Shown here piece by piece: positions 27,024 to 35,812 of a DNA stretch of 64,000 bases; within the stretch, counting starts at the first letter, position 1; every line of letters begins with the position of its first letter. The stretch covers positions 682,001-746,000 of the forward strand of contig JALCKY010000001.1 of the NCBI GenBank assembly GCA_022647575.1, read 5' to 3'. The translations under genes and the position numbers were made by a program. The notes beneath the pieces are model-generated. The model was not told the origin of the DNA. It searched no databases and worked only from the letters and a program-made list of their open reading frames with translations. This stretch comes from Lachnospiraceae bacterium. Its GTDB lineage: Bacteria > Bacillota > Clostridia > Lachnospirales > Lachnospiraceae.

Positions 27024-27079
27024 AGCCATGCAATTCCGAGACTCTGCATACACGTGCATCATGTGAAAGGAACGTCCTG

Positions 27080-29713
27080 ATGAAAAAAACAAATTCTTCC
27101 GCCGGAGGAAATGAAGCGGCTGAACGGATCAGCGCCGAGCTGAAGAAATACAGCCGCCCGGACAAGGCGGAAATACTGAAGGAATTCGGAAGCACCGAGA
27201 ACGGCCTCTCGCCGGTCGAGGCCTCCGCACGCCTGACGAAATACGGCCGCAACCTGATTGAGTCCGGCGAACAGAAAACCTTCCTGAAACGCCTGGCCGA
27301 CGTTCTGATCAATCCCTTCAACCTGGTGCTTTTCGTCGTCCTGGCCGTCACCTTCCTGACCAACGTCGTCTTCGCCTCCGAAAAAGACTGGTCAGCCTCC
27401 ATCCTGATCCTGTCGACCATCACCATTTCGGCAATTGTCGGCTATACCCAGGAATCCAAATCCGGCAAGGCGGCCGCCAAACTCTGCCGGATGATCGAGA
27501 ACAATGCGGACGTCATCCGCAACGGACAGACCCAGACCGTTCCCTTCGAGGAAATCGTCCCGGGCGACATCGTCCGCCTGTCCAGCGGCGACATGCTGCC
27601 CGGCGATGTCCGGTTCATTTCCGCAAAAGACCTCTTCGTCGATCAGGCGACCCTGACCGGCGAATCGGCTCCTGTGGAAAAATTCACGGATTACGCAGAG
27701 ACCGCTTACGTCACCGATCTGGCGAACATCGGGTTCCTCGGCACGAACATCACCAGCGGTTCGGCGCTTGCCCTTGTCCTGCTCACCGGCAAGGACAGCT
27801 ATTTCGGCAGCATGGCCAGATCGCTTTCCACGGATCAGGACACCAGCGACTTTGAAGAGGGCATCGGGAAAATCAGCAAGCTCCTCATCCGCTTCATGCT
27901 GGTCATGGTCCCGGTCATTTTCATCGCCAACATCCTGACGAAAAACAGCGTCATCGACGCCATTCTCTTCTCCATCACGATTTCCATCGGCCTGATTCCC
28001 GAAATGCTTCCGGTCATCATGACCTCGACGCTGGCCAAGGGCGCCGTGGAAATGTCGAAGAAGAATACCATCGTCAAGCGTCTCTCTTCCATCCAGACCT
28101 TCGGCCAGATGGACATCCTGTGCACCGACAAGACCGGCACCCTGACCCAGGACCGGATCGTCCTGGAGAAATATCTGGACGTCATGGGAAATGAAGACAT
28201 GTCCGTCCTCAAGCAGGCTTTCGTCAACAGCTTCTTCCAGACCGGCCTGACCAATGCCATCGACGATGCCATCATCAGCCGCGTGGACAAGGAAGGTCTC
28301 GGAATGTACCGGGAATCCTATAAGGCAGTCGATGAGATTCCGTTCGATTTCCAGCGGCGCCGCATGAGCGTCGTCGTCGAAAAAATCGGCGAGCCGGGAC
28401 GTATCCTGGTCACCAAGGGAGCCACGGAAGAAATCGTCAAATGCTGCAGCACCATATTAAAAGACGGGCAGAAGCTTCCGCTGGACGCCGAAGCAGAAAA
28501 GAACATCATGGCCGTCTTCGATCAGTACAGCGAAATGGGACTGCGCATGGTTGCCGTCGCCGAAAAATGGAACGTGCCTTCGACCGGTGAATTTGACGTG
28601 AAGGATGAAAGCGACATGACCCTGATCGGTTTCGTCGGCTTCCTCGATCCTCCGAAGGAATCTGCCAAGTCAGCCCTCGACAGCCTCCGCTCCCACGGCA
28701 TCCGCACGGTCGTCCTGACCGGCGATGCACCGGGTGTTGCAAAATACGTCTGCGGCAAGCTCGGCCTCGGCACCGGAACTCCCCTGACCGGAGCGAATGT
28801 CGAAGCGATGGATGATGAGCAGCTGAAAAAAGCCGTCGAATCCTGCAGCCTCTTCTCGAAGCTGAATCCTTATCAGAAGCAGCGTGTCGTGCGGATTCTC
28901 CAGGCGAACGGACACACGGTCGGCTACATGGGCGACGGCATCAACGATGCCCCGCCGCTGAAGCAGGCGAACGTCGGCATTTCCGTGGACAGCGCCGTCG
29001 ATATCGCCAAGGAAGTCGCCGACATCATCCTGCTGAACAAAGACCTCATGGTTCTCGACCAGGGCGTCATGGGAGGAAGAAAAACTTTTGCCAACCTCCT
29101 GAAATACATCAAGATGGCCACCAGCGGCAACTTCGGCAACATGTTCTCCGTGGTCGTGGCCAGCATCTTCCTTCCGTTCCTGCCGATGATGCCTGTCCAT
29201 ATCCTGGTGCAGAACCTGCTCAACGATTTTGCGCAGCTGGGAATGCCCTGGGACCATGTGGATGAAAAAGTGCTGACGCGGCCGAAGAAGATCAACACGT
29301 CCGGCATCCGGACCTATATGTTCTGGTTCGGCTTTGCCTCGACAATAGCTGACATCCTGGATTTTGCCGCCATGTGGTTCCTGTGCGGATTCAATCAGGT
29401 TTCCATGCAGACGTATTTCCAGACCGGCTGGTTTGTCTACGGCGTCCTCTCCCAGACGATGGTCATTCTCGTCATCCGGACAAGGAAGCTTTCCCTTACC
29501 GCCGACAGACCGAGTCCGCAGCTGCTTCTGTCAACCGGCATCATTTCCCTGACTGCCCTGCTGATCGGATTCACGGATCTTGCGAAAATCTTCAGCATGG
29601 CCAGACTGCCTCTGATCTACCTTCCGGCACTTGCCGCCGTCATCGTGATCTACCTCATCATCGTGCAGATTCTCAAGCCGCTGTACGTACGAAAATATCA
29701 GGAATGGATCTGA
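27080..29713 (+). CDS. mgtA: Magnesium-transporting P-type ATPase
   Basis: 877 aa P3B-type ATPase that imports Mg2+ using ATP. N-terminal cation-ATPase domain 'GLSPVEASARLTKYGRN', actuator loop 'DQATLTGESAPVEKF', phosphorylation site 'DILCTDKTGTLTQDRIVLE' (aspartyl-phosphate), nucleotide domain 'PFDFQRRRMSVVVEK', hinge 'GYMGDGINDAPPLKQA', and about ten membrane helices including 'SIGLIPEMLPVI'. GAAAGGAAC precedes ATG 27080. It is monocistronic as judged by the separate promoter of the next gene. Length and motifs are complete. Confidence 0.94.
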   Translation: MKKTNSSAGGNEAAERISAELKKYSRPDKAEILKEFGSTENGLSPVEASARLTKYGRNLIESGEQKTFLKRLADVLINPFNLVLFVVLAVTFLTNVVFASEKDWSASILILSTITISAIVGYTQESKSGKAAAKLCRMIENNADVIRNGQTQTVPFEEIVPGDIVRLSSGDMLPGDVRFISAKDLFVDQATLTGESAPVEKFTDYAETAYVTDLANIGFLGTNITSGSALALVLLTGKDSYFGSMARSLSTDQDTSDFEEGIGKISKLLIRFMLVMVPVIFIANILTKNSVIDAILFSITISIGLIPEMLPVIMTSTLAKGAVEMSKKNTIVKRLSSIQTFGQMDILCTDKTGTLTQDRIVLEKYLDVMGNEDMSVLKQAFVNSFFQTGLTNAIDDAIISRVDKEGLGMYRESYKAVDEIPFDFQRRRMSVVVEKIGEPGRILVTKGATEEIVKCCSTILKDGQKLPLDAEAEKNIMAVFDQYSEMGLRMVAVAEKWNVPSTGEFDVKDESDMTLIGFVGFLDPPKESAKSALDSLRSHGIRTVVLTGDAPGVAKYVCGKLGLGTGTPLTGANVEAMDDEQLKKAVESCSLFSKLNPYQKQRVVRILQANGHTVGYMGDGINDAPPLKQANVGISVDSAVDIAKEVADIILLNKDLMVLDQGVMGGRKTFANLLKYIKMATSGNFGNMFSVVVASIFLPFLPMMPVHILVQNLLNDFAQLGMPWDHVDEKVLTRPKKINTSGIRTYMFWFGFASTIADILDFAAMWFLCGFNQVSMQTYFQTGWFVYGVLSQTMVILVIRTRKLSLTADRPSPQLLLSTGIISLTALLIGFTDLAKIFSMARLPLIYLPALAAVIVIYLIIVQILKPLYVRKYQEWI

Positions 29714-29754
29714 TCTGCGGAAAAAGGACGGGCAGATTGTACGGAAAATAAATC

Positions 29755-29782
29755 TTGACTTTTTTTTCCGGATGTTTATGAT
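29755..29782 (+). promoter_or_regulatory. Promoter of the Amt-PII gene
   Basis: TTGACT (29755-29760) and TATGAT (29777-29782) with a 16-bp, T-rich spacer; five of six consensus bases at each box. The predicted start near 29789 places the leader hairpin at the very 5' end of the RNA. Confidence 0.7.
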
Positions 29783-29795
29783 AGACGCATAAAGC

Positions 29796-29831
29796 AAAGG
29801 CGCTCGAGAGCGAAAACTCTCAGGCGCCTTT
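29796..29831 (+). terminator. Leader hairpin with U-rich tail before the Amt-PII gene (possible attenuator)
   Basis: AAAGGCGC (29796-29803) pairs with GCGCCTTT (29824-29831) and GAGAG (29806-29810) with CTCTC (29817-29821) around a CGAAAA loop. TTCTTTGTCTT follows. Because it lies downstream of the promoter at 29755-29782, it is in the gene's own 5' leader and could stop transcription conditionally. It could equally act as a simple terminator for upstream read-through. Confidence 0.65.
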
Positions 29832-29870
29832 TCTTTGTCTTCATAAAACTTTTCTGCAGGGGGATCTATT

Positions 29871-31937
29871 ATGAAAAAAATGCAAAGTGAAATGAGGCTT
29901 CGTAGACATCAGCGAATGAAGCGCATTGCCGCTGCCGCACTGACCGCCGTAGTCATGACCCTGGTCATGATCGTTCCGATCCTGGCAGCAGACGCCGATC
30001 CAACCGGCGCCACCTACGCTTCCAACACGGCCGGCTCGACACTTTCGGATGTCGCGCAGATGGCCAGCAAGGCATTTACAGGCTCCAACATGATCTGGGT
30101 CATGATCTGCGGCTTCATGGTCTTTTTCTTCCAGTGCGGTTTTGCAATGGTTGAAACCGGCTTCTGCCGCGGCAAGAATGCCGCCCACACGATGACAATG
30201 AACTTCATGGTCTTCCTGGTCGGGGCGGTCGGTTTCTTCCTGACCGGCTTCGCCTTCCAGATGGGCGGATACGGCTCCGCTGCAACTCTCGGCCAGACGA
30301 ATGCCGTCCTGAACAGCGAGATTTCCATTCCCGGCCTCGGCGGCATCATCGGGACGAAAGGCTTCTGTCTTGCCGGCACGTATGATGTCAGTGCCTATGC
30401 CCTGTTCTTCTTCCAAATGGTCTTTATGGATACGACCGTAACCATTCCGACCGGAGCCATGGCCGAACGCGTCAAATATTCCGCCGTCGTCATCACTTCC
30501 TTCTTCATTTCCATGTTCTTCTATCCGCTCTTTGCAAACTGGGTATGGGGCGGCGGCTGGCTGTCGCAGCTGGGCAAAAACTTCGGCATCGGACACGGTG
30601 CTGTAGACTTCGCAGGTTCTGCCGTCGTGCATTCCATGGGCGGCATGCTGGCCCTGGCAGGCGCAATCGTCATCGGCCCCCGGATCGGAAAGTTCAAGAA
30701 AGACGGAACCGCCCGCGCTTTCCCGGGCCATGACATCCCGATGGCCATCATCGGCACCATCGTCCTGTTCTTCTGCTGGTTCGCCTTCAATGCCGGCGGG
30801 ACCCTCAATGCATCTGACGGCCGTCTGGCCGTGGCGGCGACCAATACCATGATTGCCGGAGCCGTCGGCGGTCTCGTGGCCATGTTCTACATGTGGGCGA
30901 AATTCGGCAAGCCGGATCCTTCCATGACCGCGAACGGCGCCCTGGCAGGCCTCGTCGCGATCACCTCCCCGTGTGCCTACGTTACAGGCCTCTCCGCTTT
31001 CATTATCGGTGTCGTTGCCGCCTTCCTCGTCTGTCTGGCGGTTCCGTTCGTGGAAAACAAGCTGAAGATCGATGATCCTGTGGGCGCCATTTCGGTTCAC
31101 TGCGTCAACGGCATGTGGGGCGTCCTTTCCGTAGGTCTTTTTGCCGACGGCACCTACGGCGACGGACTGAACGGAGTGTCCGGAGGCGTGCGCGGCCTCT
31201 TCTACGGAGATCCGTCGCAGCTTCTCGCACAGCTGATTACCATGGCTGTCCTCATTGTCTACGGATTCGGAGTTGCCTTCCTCTTTTTCAAAGTTCTCGA
31301 TAAGACCTGGGGCATCCGCGTCAATCCGCAGGACGAACTGGACGGTCTCGATCTTCCGGAAATGGGCGTCCTCGCCTATCCGGATCAGGAGCTTCTCCGC
31401 ACCGGCCTGGATTACAACTCTTCCGACAATGCTCCGATCAGACAGCTGGAACGTTTCAAGGATTTCAATATGAAGAGAAGCGGGTTCCCGAAGAAAGAAG
31501 AAACAGCGGCACCGGTTTCCCAGGCCGTTCCGGTCACCGTCGTGCCGAATGCGGAAGTCACGAATGCTTCCGGCGTCAAGCTGACCAAGATCGATATCAT
31601 TACGAAGCCTTCGAAATTCGAAGACCTCAAGGCTGCCCTCAATGAGATCGGCGTTACCGGCCTCACCGTCACCCACACGCTCGGCTGCGGCATGCAGAAG
31701 GGCAAGACGGAATTCTACAGGGGAGTTGAGACCGAAGTGAATGTTCTTCCGAAGGTCCAGGTGGAAATCGTCGTCGCGAAGGTTCCGGTCGGCCAGGTCA
31801 TCGACACCGTCAAGGATGTCCTCTACACCGGGCACATCGGCGACGGCAAGATCTTCGTCTACAATGTGGAAAATGTCATCAAGGTCCGCACCGGCGAGGA
31901 AGGCTATGATGCCCTGCAGGACGGAGAAGTCGACTGA
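29871..31937 (+). CDS. Ammonium transporter fused to a C-terminal PII (GlnK-type) domain
   Basis: 688 aa. A basic N terminus and a hydrophobic leader (about 1-42, ending 'ILAADA') precede an Amt/Mep/Rh channel of about eleven helices: 'FFQCGFAMVETGFCRGKNAAH', 'FAGSAVVHSMGGMLALAGA' and 'DDPVGAISVHCVNGMWG' with the twin-His pore. After a linker ('AAPVSQAVPVTVVPNAEVT') residues of about 568-688 form a PII domain: 'LTKIDIITKPSKFEDLKAAL', T-loop 'KTEFYRGVETEVNVLPKV' with the uridylylation-type Tyr, and 'GHIGDGKIFVYNVENVIKVRTGE'. PII proteins normally block Amt as separate trimers; here the ratio is fixed at 1:1. GGGGGAT precedes ATG 29871. Confidence 0.93.
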   Translation: MKKMQSEMRLRRHQRMKRIAAAALTAVVMTLVMIVPILAADADPTGATYASNTAGSTLSDVAQMASKAFTGSNMIWVMICGFMVFFFQCGFAMVETGFCRGKNAAHTMTMNFMVFLVGAVGFFLTGFAFQMGGYGSAATLGQTNAVLNSEISIPGLGGIIGTKGFCLAGTYDVSAYALFFFQMVFMDTTVTIPTGAMAERVKYSAVVITSFFISMFFYPLFANWVWGGGWLSQLGKNFGIGHGAVDFAGSAVVHSMGGMLALAGAIVIGPRIGKFKKDGTARAFPGHDIPMAIIGTIVLFFCWFAFNAGGTLNASDGRLAVAATNTMIAGAVGGLVAMFYMWAKFGKPDPSMTANGALAGLVAITSPCAYVTGLSAFIIGVVAAFLVCLAVPFVENKLKIDDPVGAISVHCVNGMWGVLSVGLFADGTYGDGLNGVSGGVRGLFYGDPSQLLAQLITMAVLIVYGFGVAFLFFKVLDKTWGIRVNPQDELDGLDLPEMGVLAYPDQELLRTGLDYNSSDNAPIRQLERFKDFNMKRSGFPKKEETAAPVSQAVPVTVVPNAEVTNASGVKLTKIDIITKPSKFEDLKAALNEIGVTGLTVTHTLGCGMQKGKTEFYRGVETEVNVLPKVQVEIVVAKVPVGQVIDTVKDVLYTGHIGDGKIFVYNVENVIKVRTGEEGYDALQDGEVD

Positions 31938-31944
31938 ATACAGA

Positions 31945-31989
31945 CAGGATACCGGGAATCAGCAGATTCCCGGTATCCTGTTTTTTTTT
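31945..31989 (+). terminator. Rho-independent terminator after the Amt-PII gene
   Basis: Perfect 16-bp stem (31945-31960 with 31965-31980), AGCA loop, then nine T residues (31981-31989). It lies 8 bp after the stop codon and isolates the gene from the next transporter. Confidence 0.95.
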
Positions 31990-32044
31990 GCAGAAAAACC
32001 TCTCACTGCTTGGACAGAAAAAGCTGGCTGAATTGCGTCCGGTT

Positions 32045-32053
32045 TGCTACAAT
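32045..32053 (+). promoter_or_regulatory. Extended -10 promoter of the fused amino-acid transporter
   Basis: TGCTACAAT (32045-32053) is a TGn-TACAAT extended -10 about 50 bp before the start codon. The -35 is poor, as often in extended -10 promoters. Confidence 0.5.
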
Positions 32054-32102
32054 GAAAACAAAGATTTTTTCCATATGACATTTACATGAGCGAGGGGTCA
32101 TC

Positions 32103-34880
32103 ATGAAAAAATTTTACCATGCCATTCTGCCTTTCCTTTTGATTTTTGCGTTCCTCTTCCCATTCAGTACAGATATCCAGGCTTCAGCGGAAACGTCGGC
32201 AGGTACCGAAGCTTCCGTTCAGTCGGATGCCGGCGAAACTTCCTCCCCGGCAGCAGGCGGAACGATTACCGGCGTGGAAGGTCTGACCGGTAAAAAACTC
32301 GGAGTGGCTACCGGCTCCGTCTTTGATGCCCTGACGAAAAAGTATATCAGGGACCCGCAGATTCAGTATTACAACAGCAATGCCGACCTGCTGCAGGCCC
32401 TGAAAAGCGGCAACATCGACGGCTTCCTGATGGATGAACCGGTCGGCACCATGATGCACAGCACGAATCCGGACGTCATGCCCCTGCCGGAAATGCTGCA
32501 GGGGGATGAGTACGGTTTCATTTTCCCGAAAACGTCGGTGAAACTGCTGACGCAGGTAAACGAGTACATCGCCAGGTGCCGGAAGGATGGAACCCTGAAC
32601 GAACTGAAGGACATCTGGATGGGAAGCGATGAATCGAAAAAGACAGTGGAACCTTTGTCCGGGCTTTCAGGGGAAAACGGAAATATTACTCTGGCAACCG
32701 ACACGACAAATGTTCCGTGCGTCTATATTTCGAATAATGTGACGGTCGGCTATGAAATAGACCTGCTCACCCGTTTCTGCAAAGAATACGGCTACAGCCT
32801 GACCATCAGCGACATGACGCTGTCTGCGGTCATCAGCGCTGTCCAGTCGGGAAAAGCCGATATCGGCTCCGGCATGCTCAGCATCACGGATGAGCGTAAG
32901 CAGGCAGTTAATTTCAGTGATTCCTATTATCAGGGCGGCGTCGTGGTCATGCTTCGGACGGCTGACTATACAGGACAGGCGGATACGGGAAGCAGAGATT
33001 TTTTTGCCGCTTTTGCAGAGAGTTTTGAGAAGACCTTCCTCAGGGAGAACCGCTGGATGCTGATTCTTTCCGGCCTTCTGGTCACGCTGCGGATTTCGCT
33101 CTTCTCTGCCGTTTTCGGAACCATTTTCGGTTTCCTGCTGTGTCTGCTCAGAAGGAGCCGGCGGAAGCTCTTCAGCTGGATTGCCGCCGTCTTCATTCGC
33201 ATCGTGCAGGGTATTCCCATGCTGGTCATCCTGATGCTGCTCTATTACATTGTTTTCGCGTCTTCGAATCTCAGCGGCGAAATCGTGGCCGTCATCGGCT
33301 TTTCAATCAACTTCGGCGTATATGTCTCTGAAATGATCAGGAACGGAATCGATTCGGTCGACCAGGGTCAGTGGGAAGCGGCGGAAACCCTCGGCTTCCG
33401 CAAAGCCGGTACATTTACCAAAATCATCATGCCGCAGGCACTGCGCCGCACGATTCCTGTTTACAAAGGAGAGCTGATTTCCCTGGTAAAAATGACTTCC
33501 GTCGTCGGCTACATCGCGATACAGGATCTGACGAAAGTTTCGGATATTATCCGCAGCCGGACCTACGATGCCTTTTTCCCGCTGATCGTCACGGCGATTA
33601 TCTACTTCTTCCTCGCCTGGCTGATGACTCTCCTTCTTGGAATTGCCGAGATCAGGATCGACCCGAAGAAACGGAAGGCGGCCCTGTCCGGAGTGAACAG
33701 GAATGCAGCGATTCCGCAGGAAGAAGGCAGGACTTCTTCGGAAGCTGCCGGAAACCATGCAGCAGACCGAAGCCATCCTGACGGAAATGAAGAAGTCATC
33801 CGCATTGAGCATCTGAAAAAAGTCTACCCAAACATCGTTCCCCTGAAGGATGTCAATACGAGCATCTGCAAAGGGGAAGTCGTGACGGTCATCGGCCCGT
33901 CCGGAACCGGAAAGTCGACGCTTTTACGCTGCATCAATCATCTGGAGGTACCGACGGAAGGCAGGATCACGGTCCTCGGCAAAGACATCGGGGCAAAGAC
34001 CGCGGATCTGCCGGCTCTCAGACAGAGGATGGGAATGGTGTTTCAAAGCTTCAACCTGTTCCCGCATATGACCATCATTGAGAACATCATGCTGGCGCCG
34101 GTCAGCCTGAAGCACATGCCGAAGCAGGAGGCCTATGAGAAAGGGATGCGTCTTCTGTCGGAAGTGGGACTTTCGCTGAAGGCGATGAATTATCCGGATG
34201 AACTCTCCGGAGGGCAGAAGCAGCGTGTCGCCATCGCCAGGACTCTTGCCATGGACCCGGAAATCATTCTCTTCGATGAACCGACCAGCGCGCTGGATCC
34301 GACGATGATCGGAGAAGTGCTGGCGGTCATCCGCAGCCTCGTTTCCAGAGGACTTACGATGATGATCGTTACGCATGAAATGAAGTTCGCAAAGGATGTA
34401 TCCTCGCGGATCTTCTATATGGACGAAGGCGTGATCTATGAGGAAGGCAGTCCGGAGCAGGTCTTCAGCCATCCTCAGAAGGACAGAACCAGGCAGTTCG
34501 TCAGACGTCTGAAGGTCTTCCGTTATGAAATCAATTCAAAACAGTTCGACTTCATCGAGCTGATCAATCAGATTGACAACTACGGACTCAGGAATTCGAT
34601 TCCGAAGAAGCTCATCAATCATTTCCAGGTCATTACGGAAGAACTCTGCGTACAGACAATCCTGCCCCAGCTGAAGGAGAATCCGCACATCGAACTGACG
34701 ATGGAATATTCCGAAGATACGGCGGAGGCTGCGATGCAGGTCCTGTACAGCGGTGAAAAGAAAGACTGCCTGGAAGGAGCGGATGAACTTTCGGAAATCA
34801 TGATCCGGAAATCTGCATCAGAGATTGAATACCGTTTCGATCAGATGAACCAGTACCATATCCGGATTGCAGGAATATAA
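32103..34880 (+). CDS. One-polypeptide polar amino-acid ABC importer with extra C-terminal domain
   Basis: 925 aa. Order: signal peptide (1-30); a family 3 solute-binding lobe 2 type segment (about 60-175, 'LTGKKLGVATGS', 'LKSGNIDGFLMDEP'); a lobe 1 type segment (195-290, 'VGYEIDLLTRFCKEYGY', 'ITDERKQAVNFSDSYYQGG'); permease (315-525) with the EAA loop 'QWEAAETLGFRKAGTFTKII'; ATPase (560-805) with Walker A 'GPSGTGKST', 'LSGGQKQRVAIAR' and 'ILFDEPTSALDP'. A C-terminal 115 residues ('ITEELCVQTILPQL', 'DELSEIMIRKSASEIEYRF') resemble an RsbW-like ATPase fold with an N-box-like Glu-Glu-Leu-Cys. Similar fusions occur in clostridia. The substrate is likely glutamine or another polar amino acid. Confidence 0.88.
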   Translation: MKKFYHAILPFLLIFAFLFPFSTDIQASAETSAGTEASVQSDAGETSSPAAGGTITGVEGLTGKKLGVATGSVFDALTKKYIRDPQIQYYNSNADLLQALKSGNIDGFLMDEPVGTMMHSTNPDVMPLPEMLQGDEYGFIFPKTSVKLLTQVNEYIARCRKDGTLNELKDIWMGSDESKKTVEPLSGLSGENGNITLATDTTNVPCVYISNNVTVGYEIDLLTRFCKEYGYSLTISDMTLSAVISAVQSGKADIGSGMLSITDERKQAVNFSDSYYQGGVVVMLRTADYTGQADTGSRDFFAAFAESFEKTFLRENRWMLILSGLLVTLRISLFSAVFGTIFGFLLCLLRRSRRKLFSWIAAVFIRIVQGIPMLVILMLLYYIVFASSNLSGEIVAVIGFSINFGVYVSEMIRNGIDSVDQGQWEAAETLGFRKAGTFTKIIMPQALRRTIPVYKGELISLVKMTSVVGYIAIQDLTKVSDIIRSRTYDAFFPLIVTAIIYFFLAWLMTLLLGIAEIRIDPKKRKAALSGVNRNAAIPQEEGRTSSEAAGNHAADRSHPDGNEEVIRIEHLKKVYPNIVPLKDVNTSICKGEVVTVIGPSGTGKSTLLRCINHLEVPTEGRITVLGKDIGAKTADLPALRQRMGMVFQSFNLFPHMTIIENIMLAPVSLKHMPKQEAYEKGMRLLSEVGLSLKAMNYPDELSGGQKQRVAIARTLAMDPEIILFDEPTSALDPTMIGEVLAVIRSLVSRGLTMMIVTHEMKFAKDVSSRIFYMDEGVIYEEGSPEQVFSHPQKDRTRQFVRRLKVFRYEINSKQFDFIELINQIDNYGLRNSIPKKLINHFQVITEELCVQTILPQLKENPHIELTMEYSEDTAEAAMQVLYSGEKKDCLEGADELSEIMIRKSASEIEYRFDQMNQYHIRIAGI

Positions 34881-34902
34881 AGGAACCCTTCCCTGTCTTT
34901 TA

Positions 34903-34911
34903 TGCTATAAT
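34903..34911 (+). promoter_or_regulatory. Extended -10 promoter of the Trk operon
   Basis: TGCTATAAT (34903-34911), a perfect extended -10, lies 27 bp before the first trkA-like start codon, followed by AAAAAGG as ribosome binding site. Confidence 0.6.
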
Positions 34912-34937
34912 GAGAAAAAATGTAAAAAGGCAAAAAA

Positions 34938-35387
34938 ATGGGACAGGATAAAAAAAAGCTGATCATTGTCGTCGGATGCGGCCGTCTGGGAAGCATGGCT
35001 GCGGGAAGCCTGTATGAACAGGGGATGGAAGTATCCGTCATCGACGAAAATGAAGATTCTTTCAAGCGTCTGCCGTCTGCTTTCGGAGGACTGACGGTCA
35101 CCGGGTATGCGACACACCTGGACATCCTGAAGAAAGCAGAGACGCCGCGTGCGGATGCCGTCATCTGTGCAACGAATCATGACAACGTCAATATCATGAC
35201 CGCTCTTCTCGTCAGGGATCTGTATCATATCCCGGAAGTATTCGCAAGGATCTACGATCCGGAAATAGCCGGCATCTATGAAGGAATGGGAATCCATACG
35301 ATCTGCCCTGCCACTCTTGCAACTTCGGAAATCCGTCATCTGCTCGGAAGTCTGAAGTCCGGAACGGAGGGATCCCATGAAAACTAG
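34938..35387 (+). CDS. TrkA-N (RCK-type) NAD-binding potassium channel subunit
   Basis: 149 aa single Rossmann domain: 'LIIVVGCGRLGSMAAGSLYEQG' (GxGxxG), acidic ribose-binding 'VIDENEDSF', then 'ADAVICATNHDNVNIMTALLVRD' and 'PEVFARIYDPEIAGIYEGMGI'. It lacks the C-terminal RCK_C ligand domain. Such subunits gate Trk/Ktr potassium uptake in response to NAD(H) or ATP. It overlaps the next trkA-like gene by 11 bp and is two genes before the TrkH-type membrane subunit. Confidence 0.88.
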   Translation: MGQDKKKLIIVVGCGRLGSMAAGSLYEQGMEVSVIDENEDSFKRLPSAFGGLTVTGYATHLDILKKAETPRADAVICATNHDNVNIMTALLVRDLYHIPEVFARIYDPEIAGIYEGMGIHTICPATLATSEIRHLLGSLKSGTEGSHEN

Positions 35388-35812
35388 AATACTTCTGATC
35401 GGCGGAATCAATAAGACACAGCTCCTTGCCCGGGAACTTCTGAAAAAAGGCTATCAGGTGACAGCCGTCAATGAAAGCCGCGACGACTGCCGCAAGCTTG
35501 CGGAAATCGAGAATCTTTCCGTCATCTGCGGTGACGGCACCAAGCCCTTTGTCCTGGATCAGGCGAGACGCTTCCGATGCGGACATCGTGATTGCGATGT
35601 GCCGTCACGACAGTGAAAATCTTGTCGCCTGCCAGATTGCGAAAATGAAGTTCGGCGTTCATAAAACGGTTGCCCTGGTCAATGATCCCGAGCATGTGGA
35701 ATTCTTCCGGAAACAGGGAGTTGATCATACGATATGCGCCCTGAAATTCTTAACCGCCTTCCTCGAACTGGAAGCCTCCGGCGGCACTGACGAACCGGAG
35801 CGGAAACCATGA
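35377..35812 (+). CDS. Second TrkA-N subunit, frameshifted as sequenced
   Basis: Starts 'MKTRILLIGGINKTQLLARELL' after a good GGAGGG site and reads a Rossmann domain up to 'GDGTKPFVLDQA'. It then meets a premature stop at 35616. Skipping one base (the A at about 35566) continues 'DASDADIVIAMCRHDSENLVACQ' and 'VNDPEHVEFFRKQGVDHTICA' to a stop at 35812 that overlaps trkH by 4 bp. The two halves join into an ordinary TrkA-N domain of about 145 aa, so this is one gene with an apparent single-base insertion, either an assembly error or a recent mutation. It pairs with the preceding subunit. Confidence 0.78.

Noticed and set aside
26892..27079. M-box magnesium riboswitch upstream of mgtA
   Set aside because: The space after the predicted promoter is about 50 nt and no M-box conserved core was recognised.
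29796..29840. Glycine-riboswitch-like segment (AAAACTCTCAGGC) before the Amt-PII gene
   Set aside because: Only this short string resembles the aptamer; the remaining conserved helices are missing and the predicted leader upstream is only a few nucleotides long.
29841..31835. A 664-codon open frame antisense to the Amt-PII gene, and similar long antisense frames (for example 8427-10028, 5824-7065, 52001-54874)
   Set aside because: They mirror strongly conserved genes, have no ribosome binding sites, and encode Arg/Asp/His-rich low-plausibility proteins caused by GC-rich codon positions on the opposite strand.
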